Below are positions 11,041 to 22,184 of a stretch of 64,000 nt of DNA, piece by piece. The position numbers and the translations under genes are program-made. The number at the start of each line of letters is the position of its first letter. The stretch's first letter is position 1. This DNA is from Congeria kusceri. Its lineage: Eukaryota > Mollusca > Bivalvia > Myida > Dreissenidae. The stretch lies in NCBI GenBank assembly GCA_027627225.1, contig CM051040.1:26692634-26756633 (forward strand). The letters are read 5' to 3'. The notes under the pieces are model-generated. The model searched no databases. It saw only the letters and a program-made list of their open reading frames with translations, and was not told the DNA's origin.

Positions 11041-11420
11041 CTGGAAGAGTAATAACAGTGACCTCTGACATCTAATTATTAACTTGTTACCATATTAAAG
11101 ATACACTTCACATATAATAATTAGCAAATATTATTTATTGCCAAACAGTATAAGGTTTTTAACAGCATTCTGTACAATAAGGTGATATAATTTGACAAGT
11201 ACACGGGTTACAAACCATATTGGACGAGCCGATAAGCAAGTCCAATGTGAGTATGTCAGCTGTGTATGAGTCCAAATGAATCTAAACGACAATATAAAAC
11301 AATATTATGTCATACACAGTATGACTCTCGCGAAATCCCGGCGGCAGTATCGCTTGAACTACCGCCACCTATCACTTCAACAACCTAGCCTATCGCTAGA
11401 CCTGCATCCCTCCCATCGAC
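11041..11420. other. Non-coding stretch upstream of gene 1 candidate exon
   Basis: AT-rich to about 11325, then a GC-richer patch (11326-11400) with an imperfect inverted repeat (GGCGGCAGTATCGC versus ACTACCGCC). It could be a promoter-proximal region of the minus-strand gene or part of an old element. No ORF is supported. Confidence 0.3.
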
Positions 11421-12396
11421 AAACAAGAGGGCCATGATTGCCCAAAGTGCTCACATGAGAACTGGCACAGATGAAGACAATGCTGTTGTGACAGGTTGGA
11501 AAATGAGGTATCTGAACAATACACATTTTTCTGCAAAAGGGGATAGGATCGGTTTGATTTAAATAGGCTGTCAACCAAGTTAGCAAGAAAATATAGGAAC
11601 CATATAGAAATAATTTCATTAAAAATATAGGACATTTGGTCGATTTTTTTTCGAGAGAATATAGGAAATGTATAGTAAAAATACTTCATTATAAGGATGA
11701 TATGGAATCATATTTTAGCCTGACAAGTCATACAGTTTGTGTTTCAATGAACAAAACATTTGCTAAAAATATTCATTAAAATCAATTTGCAACTGAGACT
11801 AAACAAGCTAATTTAAGATAATCGAGGACCACAGTGACTGGTACGATTTGGCTGGTTATCAAACTTAACGGAGATAATAGGCCCACGAAGATTTTCACCA
11901 AATTCGGTAAAGATCGGCTATGAACTGTTGGACTTAGAGAACGGAAACTGCTAAAACAATTTTTTTTAGATAATTCAAGGGCCATAACTCCACAATTACT
12001 GAGTCGATTTGGCTGCTTATTTAACTTGGCCAAGACATATGCCCACAAACTCATTCATGAAGTTTGGTGAAGATCGGATGAAAAATGTTGGACTTAGAGA
12101 GCGGAAACCGCTAAAAAGGCCAATTTCACATAATTCAAGGGCAATAACTCCACAATTCCTGGAGCGGAATATGCAGCGGACCGTAATGGTTTGAACAACT
12201 TTGAAATAGGGTCACCCAATGATAATTCCTGTGAAGTTTGGTGAAAATCTGCCAAGTGGTTTAGGAGGAGATGTTGTTTGAATGAAAAGTTGACGACGGA
12301 CGGACACACGTACCCACGCACGGACGAACGCACATAGGACAGACAACAGGCGATTACAAAACTTCACCATGAGCACCTTGAGCTCAGGTGAGCTAA
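11421..12396 (+). mobile_element. Composite element A (AAACAAGAG ... CTCAGGTGAGCTAA)
   Basis: Starts AAACAAGAGGGCCATGAT. It has subterminal GCTCACATGAG (11449) and ends CTCAGGTGAGCTAA (12383-12396), the inverted match of GCTCACCTGAG. A 3' hairpin GAGCACCTTGAGCTC lies at 12371-12385. The first 140 bp match copies at 20689 and 41635. A different core (11790-12150: GGCCATAACTCCACAATT, TTTGGTGAAGATCGGATG) and a 3' third shared with copy B follow. It is therefore a mosaic or nested composite. A GGACGG/ACGCACG-rich run sits before the end. Short minus-strand frames here are repeat shadows. Confidence 0.75.
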
Positions 12397-12960
12397 AAAT
12401 GAAGTCTCTATCCTGAATAATGTCTATTTTTGTAAAAAAAAAATTTCACAAAGGGCAATAAATCCAGTGTTTCTGGCCCAATTTGCTTTTTACGACAGTA
12501 CTTCACCTTAAATCTTATGGTCATAGTCAAACTGTGCAAGAATTGTGAAGACTGGATGAAATATGAAGTCTCTGTCCTGAATAATGTCCATTTTTTGAAT
12601 ATTTTTTTTCACAAACAAAGGGCAATAACCCCAGTGTTACTGGCCCGATTTTGCTTATATTCAACTGGACCTGTAGTCATATGGTCATAGACAAACTGTG
12701 CAAGATTGATGAAACTGGATAAAAAATGAAGTCTGCATGCTGGATAATGTCCACTTTTGCATATTTTTTTCACAAACAAAGGGTAATAACTCTGGTGTTT
12801 CTGGTTAGATCTTGCTTATATTCGACCTCAACTATAATCTCATGGTCATAGACAAACTGTACAAGATTGGTGAAGATTGGATGAAAAATGAAATCTCTAT
12901 CCTCTATCTCTATCCTGAATAATGTATTTTTTTGTGTAAACCATAAACAATGGGCAATAA
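12397..12960 (+). mobile_element. Core fragment of D/E-type composite element
   Basis: Repeated units of about 150 bp with GATGAAAAATGAAGTCTCTA, ATCCTGAATAATGTCC, CACAAACAAAGGGCAATAAC and ATGGTCATAGACAAACTGTG, the same as the cores at 21300-21900, 42230-42950 and 57490-58730. It abuts the end of copy A, consistent with copy A's outer part having landed inside an older element of this type. It is truncated on the right. Confidence 0.75.
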
Positions 12961-13326
12961 TTCCAATGCAGGGTTGGCAGGTTTATGCCAAGGGTGGAAA
13001 AAACCATGGAAAATACCGGAAAAAATTGGATGGCAAACATTGAAAAATGATTTAAAGAGAAATTTAAAGAAAAAAAGAAATTTCTAATTATAGACAATTA
13101 AATATTTAATAAAACATATGAAATGTTATGTTATGGTATGTATACAATGATTTCATATTTACTGTGAATACTGGCAGTTTGCAATGTAGGGGGCAGGGAA
13201 GGGATTCCACAAACATGTTATTCCATAAATTAACACATTAAAAAATGTGTTTATACCTTCTCAATGTTACTGCCTTTCTTAATATAAACAGTTCACACAT
13301 TTTAGACACATGCACTGCATTGGACT

Positions 13327-13499
13327 TTAGTTGTGTACTGTGGATTCTTCTGACACTAAAGGACAGGTGACTATTAGACTGTCATGGAAAGGCTTCACAT
13401 TTCTTAACTCATTTCCATGTAATTTGAAAACATCAAATCTGTTGTAAAGATATCTGTTCAGTTTTTCTATGTTATCGCTACAAATAGATTTCAAATAAC
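13327..13499 (-). CDS. Candidate terminal coding exon of minus-strand gene 2
   Basis: The minus strand is open for 56 codons ending in TAA at 13327-13329. The peptide contains YLKSICSDNIEKLNRYLYN, RFDVFKLHGNELRNVKPFH and DSLIVTCPLVSEESTVHN. Composition is balanced and protein-like, not low-complexity. It starts after ATACAAG with two bases, which fits the one-base overhang of the exon at 14351-14447 (joining codon Gly). The acceptor lacks a good pyrimidine tract, and a small TIR element (13511-13679) lies just upstream and may have altered it. No family recognised. An unrelated old transposon fragment is the main alternative. Confidence 0.35.
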
Positions 13500-13510
13500 C
13501 TTGTATTTAG

Positions 13511-13679
13511 ACAGTCTTCACATTAATTGTTTAATTCCACTTGCCCAAATCATTATGCAATCATAGTAAACGGGTGTAATTTCCGCTAGCCCGACTATAT
13601 ACATTGCTGAATTATTACTAGCCCGTATTACAGTTCGCTACTCCAGGGCTGTCAGGCCAATGGTTAGTGTGAAGACTGT
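13511..13679. mobile_element. Small TIR element (169 bp)
   Basis: Ends ACAGTCTTCACATTAA and TTAGTGTGAAGACTGT are 16-bp inverted repeats with one mismatch. The interior contains AGCCCGACTATATAC and CTAGCCCGTATTAC. No coding capacity. The target duplication is unclear (TTTAG on the left, TTATAG on the right). Both neighbouring coding-like segments start within about 12 bp of its ends. Confidence 0.55.
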
Positions 13680-13685
13680 TTATAG

Positions 13686-13820
13686 AAGAGGTATGCCATC
13701 ATGAGAATGAAGAAATACATATCTAGTATGGGACTTGTTCAACAAAATGGAAACAGACAGAATGAGTTTGGCCCATTTCAAGTGTGGAAAAGAGTAAAGC
13801 AACAAAATGCAGCATCATAA
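13686..13820 (+). CDS. Isolated coding-like exon, unknown product
   Basis: After GTTTATAG the plus strand is open for 44 codons to TAA: KRYAIMRMKKYISSMGL, then VQQNGNRQNEFGPFQVWKR and VKQQNAAS. Composition is protein-like (basic, with an FGPFQVWKRV stretch). It is on the opposite strand to its neighbour at 13327-13499. It could be the last exon of a plus-strand gene or a relic inside an old transposon. No upstream partner exon was found. Confidence 0.25.
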   Translation, partial: KRYAIMRMKKYISSMGLVQQNGNRQNEFGPFQVWKRVKQQNAAS

Positions 13821-14004
13821 AAAACACCAGAAACATTGTACTGTGGCATGACTAGGCTAACAGAATAGAGAACTCAATTTGCCCATTTTGTTCTGCAGTA
13901 TGTACAAACAAGCTAAATAATGAAAATTTACCATATGATTAGTGTACCTACAATCAGGAAAAGAACATGGGTGAAAGTTCGAAAAATTGAAAATCTGGAA
14001 ATAA

Positions 14005-14105
14005 TGGCTGGGGGCCAGGGGGCAGCTAGGGCCCCTGGTACATCCTCGGCAACGCCCTGGTAGGGCGCCCAGGGCGGCAAAGCCCCCGGAAGCTCCCGAG
14101 ATTTA
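14005..14105. repeat. GC-rich patch
   Basis: A sharp GC-rich island (GGGGGCCAGGGGGCAGC, CTCGGCAACGCCCTGG, GGCGCCCAGGGCGG) in otherwise AT-rich DNA, with several short internal inverted repeats. It probably belongs to a dispersed element whose limits I cannot see. Confidence 0.35.
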
Positions 14106-14350
14106 AGGATTTTAGATGCTAAACTAAGTGGTTATCCTCATTTTCTTCATTAAATTCCATATTTACTGTACACATATCAAATTCACGTCATATTATCGTA
14201 AAAAAGTAGATTAATATTTTAAATGTACGTATCACGATCGACAAACTACAATAGCAAAGCGCTCATTCCCGTGATTTTTTTTAAATATTCACAACTGTGA
14301 ATCTTACCACGGAAATCTATTAAAACAAATTCATTGATTTGTGATCTCAC

Positions 14351-14447
14351 CTTGAAGAAACTCAAAGAATTTATATCCAAATATAAAATGTATAACAACA
14401 ATTTCCTTAGCAAATAAAATGCACAGAAATATAATCCAGAACCGCAT
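14351..14447 (-). CDS. Candidate first coding exon of gene 2, hydrophobic N-terminus
   Basis: On the minus strand an ATG at 14445-14447 opens 32 codons plus one base ending CTTCAAG before a consensus donor GTGAGA. The peptide MRFWIIFLCILFAKEIVVIH then FIFGYKFFEFLQ is strongly hydrophobic, like a signal anchor or membrane segment. Upstream (14450-14580) the DNA is richer in CpG than its surroundings, as expected near a promoter, but out-of-frame ATGs precede this start. The phase fits the exon at 13327-13499. Together they would give about 89 residues, which is short and unverified. Chance is a real alternative. Confidence 0.3.
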
Positions 14448-15090
14448 CCATATTACGGCACACGTACACTAACAGCCAACATAACCGTAACAGGAACGCT
14501 GATGTCACTTTTGAGCTGTAACGCATCAAACGGTTGTCGGCGACACTTCAAAGGCCTTTGTCCCGGTGAAGATTAAACACAACAACACGATTAAAAGAAA
14601 TTTGGCAATAATCAAAATAGTTTGTCTGCGTTCTGTTTATAAAGATACTAAGGTGTTACGATTGTGCTAAGCAATCAACATGTAAAAATACAAACAAAAT
14701 TAAAGAACCACTTAACAATTTAACAATTTTCGGCTGTCGATGTATGTATTGAAATTTCCCACTCTACATTTTAAAATTATTTAAAGAACAAATAAGGCGT
14801 TTGATATGCGTTTTTCATTTTAATGTTTCCTTCCGTTTCAATCGAAATTTATTATTTAGTTTTTACCTGGGTTACCCGTAATCGTACTCATAGTGTATAC
14901 CAGTACGTACTCAGAATATATATATTACAAGCGTTTAAGTAAATTTAGCAACTGAAAATAATTGGTACTCGTCATATTTATCGCATGTCCCGAAGCAATG
15001 TTTAAAGCAATATTACACGCATATACAATTCATGATAGGCCTACAAGTGGAGTTTTCATATTCATAATGAAAATACGATCACAATATGAA
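14448..15090. other. Possible promoter-proximal region, otherwise AT-rich
   Basis: Positions 14450-14580 are CpG-containing (ACGGCACACGTACAC, GTTGTCGGCGACAC). The remainder is AT-rich with no ORF, known element or clear repeat. Confidence 0.25.
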
Positions 15091-16978
15091 AACGAGAGGG
15101 CCCTGAGGGCCCTAGGACGCTCACCTGAGACCTTGTAACCCAATTGGAATTTGCATCCCAGAGGCATGGCTTATTTTTATCCCAGGGGCATAAGTTGAAC
15201 AACCTTGAACAAACCTCTGGACGTTGCGGTTTCAGGAAAAGATTTTTTAAGTCATTTTGCTATTTAAGTCTATATAAACCATGTGACCCCTCGGGGGGTG
15301 GCCAGATTTGACCTCAGGGGCATAATTGGAACAATCTTTGGAGAGGACCACTATGCAATGTTACGTACCAAACATAGGAAAGCTGTGGGCCTTGCGGTTT
15401 CAGGTAAAGATTTTTTAACTCATTTTGCCATTTAAGTCTATATAAACCATGTGACCCCTCGGGGGGTCCCAGGGATATAATTTGAACAATCTTTGGAGAG
15501 GACCACTATGCAATGTTACGTAACAAATATAGGAAAGCTGTGGACCTTGCCGTTTCAGAGGAGAAGATTTTTAAAGTCATTTTGCTATTTAAGTCTATAT
15601 TAACCATGTCACCAATCGGGTGTGGTGTGTTTTGACCCTATGGGGCATAATTTGAACAATCTTTGTAGAGTACCACTATAGGATGTTAAATACAAAATAC
15701 AAAATACAAAACCTCTGGGCTTTGCGGTTTCAGAGAAGAAGATTTTAAGACGTTTTGCTATATAAGTTTATATAAACCATGTGACCCCCTGGGCGTGGCC
15801 AGTTTTGACCCCGGGGGCATAATTTGAACAATCTTTGTAGAGGACCACAATAGGATGTTACATACCAAATATGAAACCTCTGAGTCTTGTGGTTTCAGAG
15901 GAGATTTTAAAAGTCATTTTGCTATATATTCTATATAAACCATGTGACCCCCGGGGTGTGACCTGTTTTGACCCCAGGGGCATAATTTGAACAAACTTTG
16001 TTCAGGACCACTAAACAATGTTACATACCAAATATGAAACCTCTGGGCCTTGCGATTTCAGAAGAAAAGATTTTAAAAGTCATTTTGCTATATATTCTAC
16101 ATAAACCATGTGACCCCCGGGGGCGTGGCCAGTTTTGACCCCATGGGCATAATTTGAACAATCTTTGTAGAGGACCACTATAGGATGTTACATACCAAAT
16201 GTGGTTTCAGAGCAGAAGAGTTTTAAAGAAATTTTGCTATACATTCTATATAAACCATGTGACCCCCAGGGCGTGGCCCGTTTTGACTCCAGGGGCATAA
16301 TTTGAACAAACTTTGTAAAGGACCACTAAAGGATGTTACATACCAAATATGAAACCTCTGGGCCTTGCGGTTTCAGAGGAGAAGATTTTTAAAGTCATTT
16401 TGCTATACATTCTATATAAACCATGAGAAACCAGGGGCATGGCCAGTTTTGACCCCAGGGGCATAATTTGAATAATCTTTGTAGAGGACCACTATAGGAT
16501 GTTACATACCAAATATGAAACCTCTGGGCCTTGTGGTTTCAGAGGAGAAGATTCTTCAAGTCATTTTGCTAAATATTCTATATAAACTATGTGACCCCCG
16601 GGGCGTAACCCGTTTTGACCCCACGGGCATAATTAGAACAATCTTTGTAGAGGACCTCTAGAGGATGTCACATATCAAATATGAAATTCTGAGCCTTGCG
16701 GTTTCATAGAAGATTTTTAAAGTTTTCATTTTTAAAATCTATTTTTAGCTCTGGTGACCTACATATTCAGTGGACCGGAAAGATTTGAACAACCATGAAA
16801 GAGGTCCACCCAAGGATCATTCCTGTGAAGTTTGGTGAAAATCTGCCAAGCGGTTTAGGAGGAGATGTTGTTTCAATGAAAAGTTTACGACACACGCACG
16901 CACGCATGCATGCACGCACGACGGACAACGTGCGATCACAAAAGCTCACCATGAGCACTTTGTGCTCAGGTGAGCTAA
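15091..16978 (+). mobile_element. Composite element B with about nine 160-bp core units
   Basis: Head AAACGAGAGGGCCCTGAG, subterminal GCTCACCTGAG at 15119, end CTCAGGTGAGCTAA at 16965-16978 with a perfect 6-bp hairpin GAGCAC-TTT-GTGCTC at 16953-16967. The core is a series of units of about 160 bp, each with CATGTGACCCCC, GGGCGTGGCCAGTTTTGACC, GGGGCATAATTTGAACAATC, GGACCACTATAGGATGTTAC and TTGCGGTTTCAGAGGAGAAG. The 3' part (16740-16978) matches the end of copy A. No protein frame. It looks like a tandem-core, hairpin-ended non-autonomous element. Confidence 0.85.
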
Positions 16979-17592
16979 CAATAAATCACATATTGCGATC
17001 CCAGTTAATGAATGCATTAATCTATTTAACAACATTAAAGGAGAATAGTCTCATTTTAGTATTTAAAGCTCTTCAGCGAGTTAAGTAACATACTAAGCAT
17101 GAACATCAAAATAACTATTTAGTATTTTCAATAACGCCACAATTTACGACAGACATCAAGCACAATTACGTTTCATAAATGTAATGGATTTCCAAATAGC
17201 TGTGCATCTACACCAGAATCTGTGTTTTTAATTGCGCTTGACAAAGACTTATTTCCTTAAACTATTAAACCAATAACCAAATATCACAGAGACAGTCCGG
17301 TTACGTTTATTTTTAATCTACAAACACATGAGCGTCAGTTCAGGTTTTTTAAATTTTCATATGCAGTGCTTGACATTAGAAGAGGACAAGCTTTTTACAT
17401 ACGAACGTAGAAACAAACAAGGACTGAAGCATAATATTTTGAAAATTTATAACATCTGCCCTTCCGTAATGTGTAAGGTACATGAAGTTGGAAATCTGCT
17501 CTCAAGATGCCATTTGTCAATTCGTAGGTTTAATAGACAACAAAACAAGTGAATGTTTTATATAGTCTTATAAAATTGTGTATAATATATAC
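16979..17592. other. Unique AT-rich stretch with one weak ORF
   Basis: A 74-codon plus-strand frame at 17328-17552 has ordinary amino-acid composition, but no splice, homology or codon evidence supports it. AT-rich DNA of this length yields such frames by chance. Nothing else is visible. Confidence 0.2.
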
Positions 17593-17703
17593 CTAGTCAC
17601 ATTTGAGCTCTGATGGAATTACGACTAGTTTCCAACGTATTTGTAGGCACTTTCGGTCGATGCCATCAGGTGACATGCCGGCTTCCCAGACTTCCAGGAA
17701 GCT
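17593..17703 (-). CDS. Coding-like fragment, unknown product
   Basis: The minus strand encodes SFLEVWEAGMSPDGIDRKC then LQIRWKLVVIPSELKCD before TAG at 17593-17595. GC content is higher than the flanks and the composition is protein-like. It is cut on its upstream side by composite element C, whose AAACAAGAG head starts at 17705. It may be an exon or an old transposon-gene fragment. Not recognised. Confidence 0.25.
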   Translation of the reverse strand, partial: SFLEVWEAGMSPDGIDRKCLQIRWKLVVIPSELKCD

Positions 17704-17704
17704 C

Positions 17705-18662
17705 AAACAAGAGGGCCCTGAGGGCCCTAGGACGCTAACCTGAGACCTTGTAACCCAATTGGAATTTGCATCCCAGAGGCGTGGCTTATTTTTATCCCAG
17801 GGGCACAAGTTGAACAACCTTGAATAAACCTCTGGGCCTTGCGGTTTCAGGTAAAGATTTTTTCAGTAATTTCGCTATTTAAGTCTATATAAACCATGTG
17901 ACCCCTCGGGGGTGGCCAGATTCGACCCCAGGGGCATAATTTGAAAAATCTTTGGAGAGGACCATTATGCAATGCTACGTTACAAATATAGGAAAGCTGT
18001 GGGCCTTGCCGTTTCAGAGGAGAACATTTTTAAAGTCATTTTGCTATTTAAGTCTATATAAACCATTTGACCCCCCTGGGCGTGACCAGTTTTGACCCCA
18101 GGGGCATAATTTGAACACTCTTTGTAGAGGACCACTATACAATGTTACATACCAAATATGAAACCTCTAGGCCTTGCGGTTTCAGAGAAGAATTTTAAAG
18201 TCATTTTGCTATTTAAGTCTATATTAACCATGTGACCAATGGAGTGTGGTCTGTTTTGAAACATGGGGCATAATTTGAACAATCTTTGTAGAGTACCACT
18301 ATAGGATGTTAAATACCAAATACAAAACCTCTGGGCCTTGCAGTCTCAGATAAGAAGATTTTAAGACATTTTGCTATATAAGTTTATATAAACCATGTGA
18401 CCCCCTGGGCATGGCCAGTTTTGACCCCAAGGGCATAATTTGAGCAATCTTTGTAGAGGACCACTATAGGATGTTACATACCAAATATGAAACCTCTGGG
18501 CCTTGTGGTTTCAGAGGAGATTTTAAAAGTCATTTTGCTACATATTCTATATAAACCATGTGACCCCCGGGGTGTGGCCCGTTTTGACCCCAGGGGCATA
18601 ATTTGAACAAACTTTGTAAAGGACCACTAAAGGATGTTACATACCAAATATGAAACCTCTGG
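17705..18662 (+). mobile_element. Composite element C, 3'-truncated
   Basis: Head AAACAAGAGGGCCCTGAGGG with subterminal GCTAACCTGAG (one change). About six core units of the same 160-bp type as copy B follow, and it stops abruptly at 18662 inside a unit (after GAAACCTCTGGG), where an unrelated tandem repeat starts. There is no 3' hairpin or CTCAGGTGAGC end. Confidence 0.8.
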
Positions 18663-19500
18663 GGATCTGGTTCTTGCGCGCGACACACCGTCTCCCCATG
18701 CTCAACACTTGCGCCAAGTTATTTGAAATTCCTACCATGCTACACAAAATTATGCTCCTGACAGGGATAGAAGGCTTAAATTCTTATATTTGACCTTTGA
18801 CCTTTAGGTGTGACCTTAATCTTGGACCTATGGATCTGGTTCTTGCACGCGACACACCGTCTCACCAAGCTCAACACTTGTACCAAGTTATATAAAATTC
18901 CTTTCACGCTCATGCTGGAAAATAATATGCTTCAGATTTAAATTCTTAAATTTGACCTTTGACCTTTAAGTTTGACCTTGACCTTGGACCTGGTTTTTAT
19001 GTGCCACACACTGTCTCACCATGCTCAACACCTGTGCCAAGTTATTTGAAATTCCTTCTATGCTGGACAAAATTATTCTCCAGACAGGGATAGAAGGATT
19101 TAAAAAAAAGTACTTGACCTTTGACCTTTAAGTGTGACCTTGACCTTGGACCTAGGGACCTGGTTCCTGTGCGCGACACACCGTCTCACCATGCTCAACA
19201 CTTGTGCCAAGTTATTTGAAATTCCATCCATGCTAGACAAAATTATGCTCCGGACAGGGTCTATGGCTTAAATTCTTATATTTTACCTTTGACCTTTAAG
19301 TGTGACCTTGACCTTGGACCTAGGGACTAGGTTCTTGCGCTCGACACACCGTCTCACCATGCTCAACACTTGTGGCAAGTTATTTGAAATTCCTTCCATG
19401 CTGGACAAAATTATGCTCTGGACAGGGATAGAAGGCTTAAATTCTTATATTTTACCTTTGACCTTTAAGTGTGACCTTGACCTTGGACCTAGGAACCTGG
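18663..19500 (+). repeat. Tandem repeat, unit about 165 bp, with DR1-like motifs
   Basis: About five units, each with CGCGACACACCGTCTCACC, ATGCTCAACACTTGTGCC, AAGTTATTTGAAATTCC, GGACAGGGATAGAAGGC, TTGACCTTTGACCTTTAAG and GTGACCTTGACCTTGGACC. ACACACCGTCTC recurs at roughly 165-bp steps. It is probably the core of another composite element whose end (ATATGCCCCCCC, about 19679-19690) follows. Each unit carries TGACCTTTGACCT (a DR1 layout) and TGACCTTGACC. Confidence 0.8.
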
Positions 19501-19564
19501 TCTCAGTATGCTAAACATTTCTGACAAGTTATTTGAAAATCCTCCAATGCTGGACAAAGTTATT

Positions 19565-19668
19565 GTCCGGACAAGAATACGAACATATGTAAATACGTAC
19601 ACACGTGCATACATACACGTACATATGTACACACGTACATACATATATACGTACGTACCCACGGACAG
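19565..19668. repeat. ACGT-rich alternating low-complexity tract
   Basis: Runs of ACGTACATACATACACG type (for example TACATACACGTACATATG) form alternating purine-pyrimidine DNA with many short palindromes. A 70-80-codon frame on each strand here is composition-driven. Confidence 0.7.
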
Positions 19669-19689
19669 GGTAAACACTATATGCCCCCC

Positions 19690-20355
19690 CAACTTTAAAT
19701 TAATGACACCCCTACTTTTGCGCATTACTTGTATGTAGCCGAAATATTCACCTGAGTGCCCTGGAATAAGACCACCAAATTAATTTGGTGGTCTTATTCC
19801 AGGGCACTCAGGTGAATATACATCAGTTATATTTGACTAGTTGTGAAAGTGTTTGTTCTTGTTTCCAATTCTCAATCTGAATATTTTGACCAAAAATTAC
19901 TGCAATTTATTAATTTTAAACTGTACTATGGCAAATCGAGAGCTTGCATTGAATGATCTTTTTTGACTCAGTCGGCTTCGAACAAAGATCTATAAATAAA
20001 ATATTTATTTATATATCTTTGGCTACGAAGCACTATTTATAGATCTTTGGCTATGAAGCACTAACTATCGGGGCTCCTAAATACTATGCTTCATCGGTTA
20101 TTCTGGCCCCTTGCAGATTGACTTGTTAACTGGCATGTATATAATTCTGTTTGTTAAGATAATTAGCTCAAACTAATTATTTGTTCGTTACTACAAATTA
20201 GTTTTCATTATGATGTCGTAAACTATTGAATAAGAAGCCACATTATAAAGTTTAAAGGTGGAAAATTGAACTTCATTATGTTCCCTTTTTAGCAAAATGC
20301 ACTCATAATTCACATGCTTTTTTTGTCACCAACAGTCTTTCTACGCTGTCAGCAT
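19690..20355 (+). repeat. Dispersed repeat R2, copy a
   Basis: An inverted copy lies at about 28345-28975. Shared landmarks are GACACCCCTACTTTTGC, CTGGAATAAGACCACC, ATCGAGAGCTTGCAT, GATCTATAAATA, CACATTATAAAGTTTAAAGG and CAACAGTCTTTCTACGCT. This copy alone contains the perfect palindrome at 19744-19819. Non-coding family of unknown class. Confidence 0.8.
19744..19819. repeat. Perfect 76-bp palindrome (38-bp arms, no spacer)
   Basis: The left arm ATATTCACCTGAGTGCCCTG...ACCACCAAATT is followed immediately by its exact reverse complement, centred between 19781 and 19782. The related copy at 28866-28910 has only one arm's worth of sequence (GGTGGTCTTATTCCAGGACA), so the second arm is specific to this copy. 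Confidence 0.95.
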
Positions 20356-20688
20356 TTTTATTTCCTTTTTTGCCAGTTTTTTTTTCTCCATTTTTTCCTG
20401 GATTTTTCCAGTTTTTGCCACTGGCAAGGAAAAAAACAGTTTTTTTCTGGCAAAAAACCCAACCATGCCCATATCGCTGAGAAAAATCATTGAAGCTGAA
20501 CGTCTTTGCAGTATGCACCCTTCTCTTGGTAATGAAGCTTCCCATGAAGTTTGGTTGAATTCCAGCCGTTGAATTCCAGCCAGTAGTTGTTGAGAAATAG
20601 CCCGGACAAGAAAGTGGGACTGAAGGACAGATGGACAAACGGACAAAGCAGCGACTATAATGCTCCACCAAAATTTTTTGGGAAGCAT

Positions 20689-22016
20689 AAACAATTGCTT
20701 GATGGCCCAAAGCGCTCACCTGAGAACTGGTACAGATGAAGACCATACTGTTGTGACAGGTTTGAAAATTAAGGTATCTGAACAATACACAGTGGAGTTA
20801 GGATCAATTTTGATTTAAAACATCAGTAAGTGCAATGGTATAACTAAAGTATGAGTGGGGTATTGGATGTGCATTTTTTTGCTAATGGTTTTCAAATCAT
20901 TTTTCTCGATATTCTCACCTGACCCTTTTTCATTAAGTCATTGACAATTCTGGAAAATGCACGAACAGTAGATTTTGATGTCTTTTTTGCAAACAGTTTT
21001 GGAAAACTAGTTGCAATGCGATAATTGCGATGGCTAAGCTATAAGGTAAAGTTTTGCTTTTTCTTTGATAATTTTCTTTCCATTGATGATAAATGATGTT
21101 AATGCAGGCTCTGAAGACATCAAAGTTGCATGTACAAATAACTGCATGCAAGTCGTGCAACTGTTGGAAATAAAATTTTATCAATCAATTTTTATGGTCA
21201 TGTGCAAACTGTGTAAGTTTGGTCAACATTTAATAAAAAATCGTGTGAGCAAGCCAATCATTGATAACTTGTTGACGTTTTTTCCAAACACAAGGGGCAA
21301 TAACTCTGGTGTTTCAGGCCCGATCATGCTTATATTCTACTTCATCTGTAGTCTTACGTTCGTAGACAAACTGTACACGATTGGTGAAGATTGGATGAAA
21401 AATGAAGTCTCTATCCTGAAAAATGTCCATTTTTGCATATTTTTTTCACAAACAAAGGGCAATAAATCTGGTGTTTCTGGTCCGATCTTGCTTATATTTG
21501 ACTTCAATTGTAATCTCATGGTAATAGACAAACTGTGCAAGATTTTTAAAGATTCGATGAAAAATGTCTCTCTCTACCCTGAATAATGTCCATTTTTGTA
21601 TATTTTTTAATAAACAAAGGGCAATAACTCTGGTGTTGAAACACGGTCTGGCCCATTTTTCACGTCTGCTGAGATCTGATGGTCATACACAAACTGTGAA
21701 AGTTTGGTAAAGATTGGATGGAAAATAAAGTCTAAACATTGGAAAAGGGCACTTTTGCACTTTTTTTGCATGAAAAAGGGGCAATAACTATGGTGTTACT
21801 GGTGTGATCTGACCCAATAACAATCCCATCCGAGATATGATGGTCTTACACAAACTGTGCAAGTTAGGTCAAGATTGAATACAAAATGTAGTCTTTATCG
21901 CGATAACGGTCCCAATTGTTGATGGCACATAGACGACGGACAATAGACGACGGTCAACGCCGGAGAGGTCCCCTATACCAATAGCTCACCGAGCACTTTG
22001 TGCTCAGGTGAGCTAA
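20689..22016 (+). mobile_element. Composite element D
   Basis: Degenerate head (AAACAATTGCTTGATGGCCC), subterminal GCTCACCTGAG, then GAACTGGTACAGATGAAGAC as in copies A, E and F. The core units are about 150 bp (GGGGCAATAACTCTGGTGTT, ATGAAGTCTCTATCCTGAA, GTCATACACAAACTGTG). The end has the hairpin GAGCAC-TTT-GTGCTC at 21991-22005 and CTCAGGTGAGCTAA ending at 22016. A 173-codon plus frame (21065-21586) spans several core units and is a repeat shadow. Confidence 0.85.
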
Positions 22017-22184
22017 AGTCAGCAAAGGCACTTATCTATGACATTCAATTTACATTCGTCAAAAACATTGACCACATACACCGAATATCTTTTTTTTCTT
22101 GTTATTTTTAAAGTGTTATCATAAATTAAGATTGCTTGAAAAGAATGGGCAACAAAGTTTTAATGTAATTTTAAAAATAATTAT

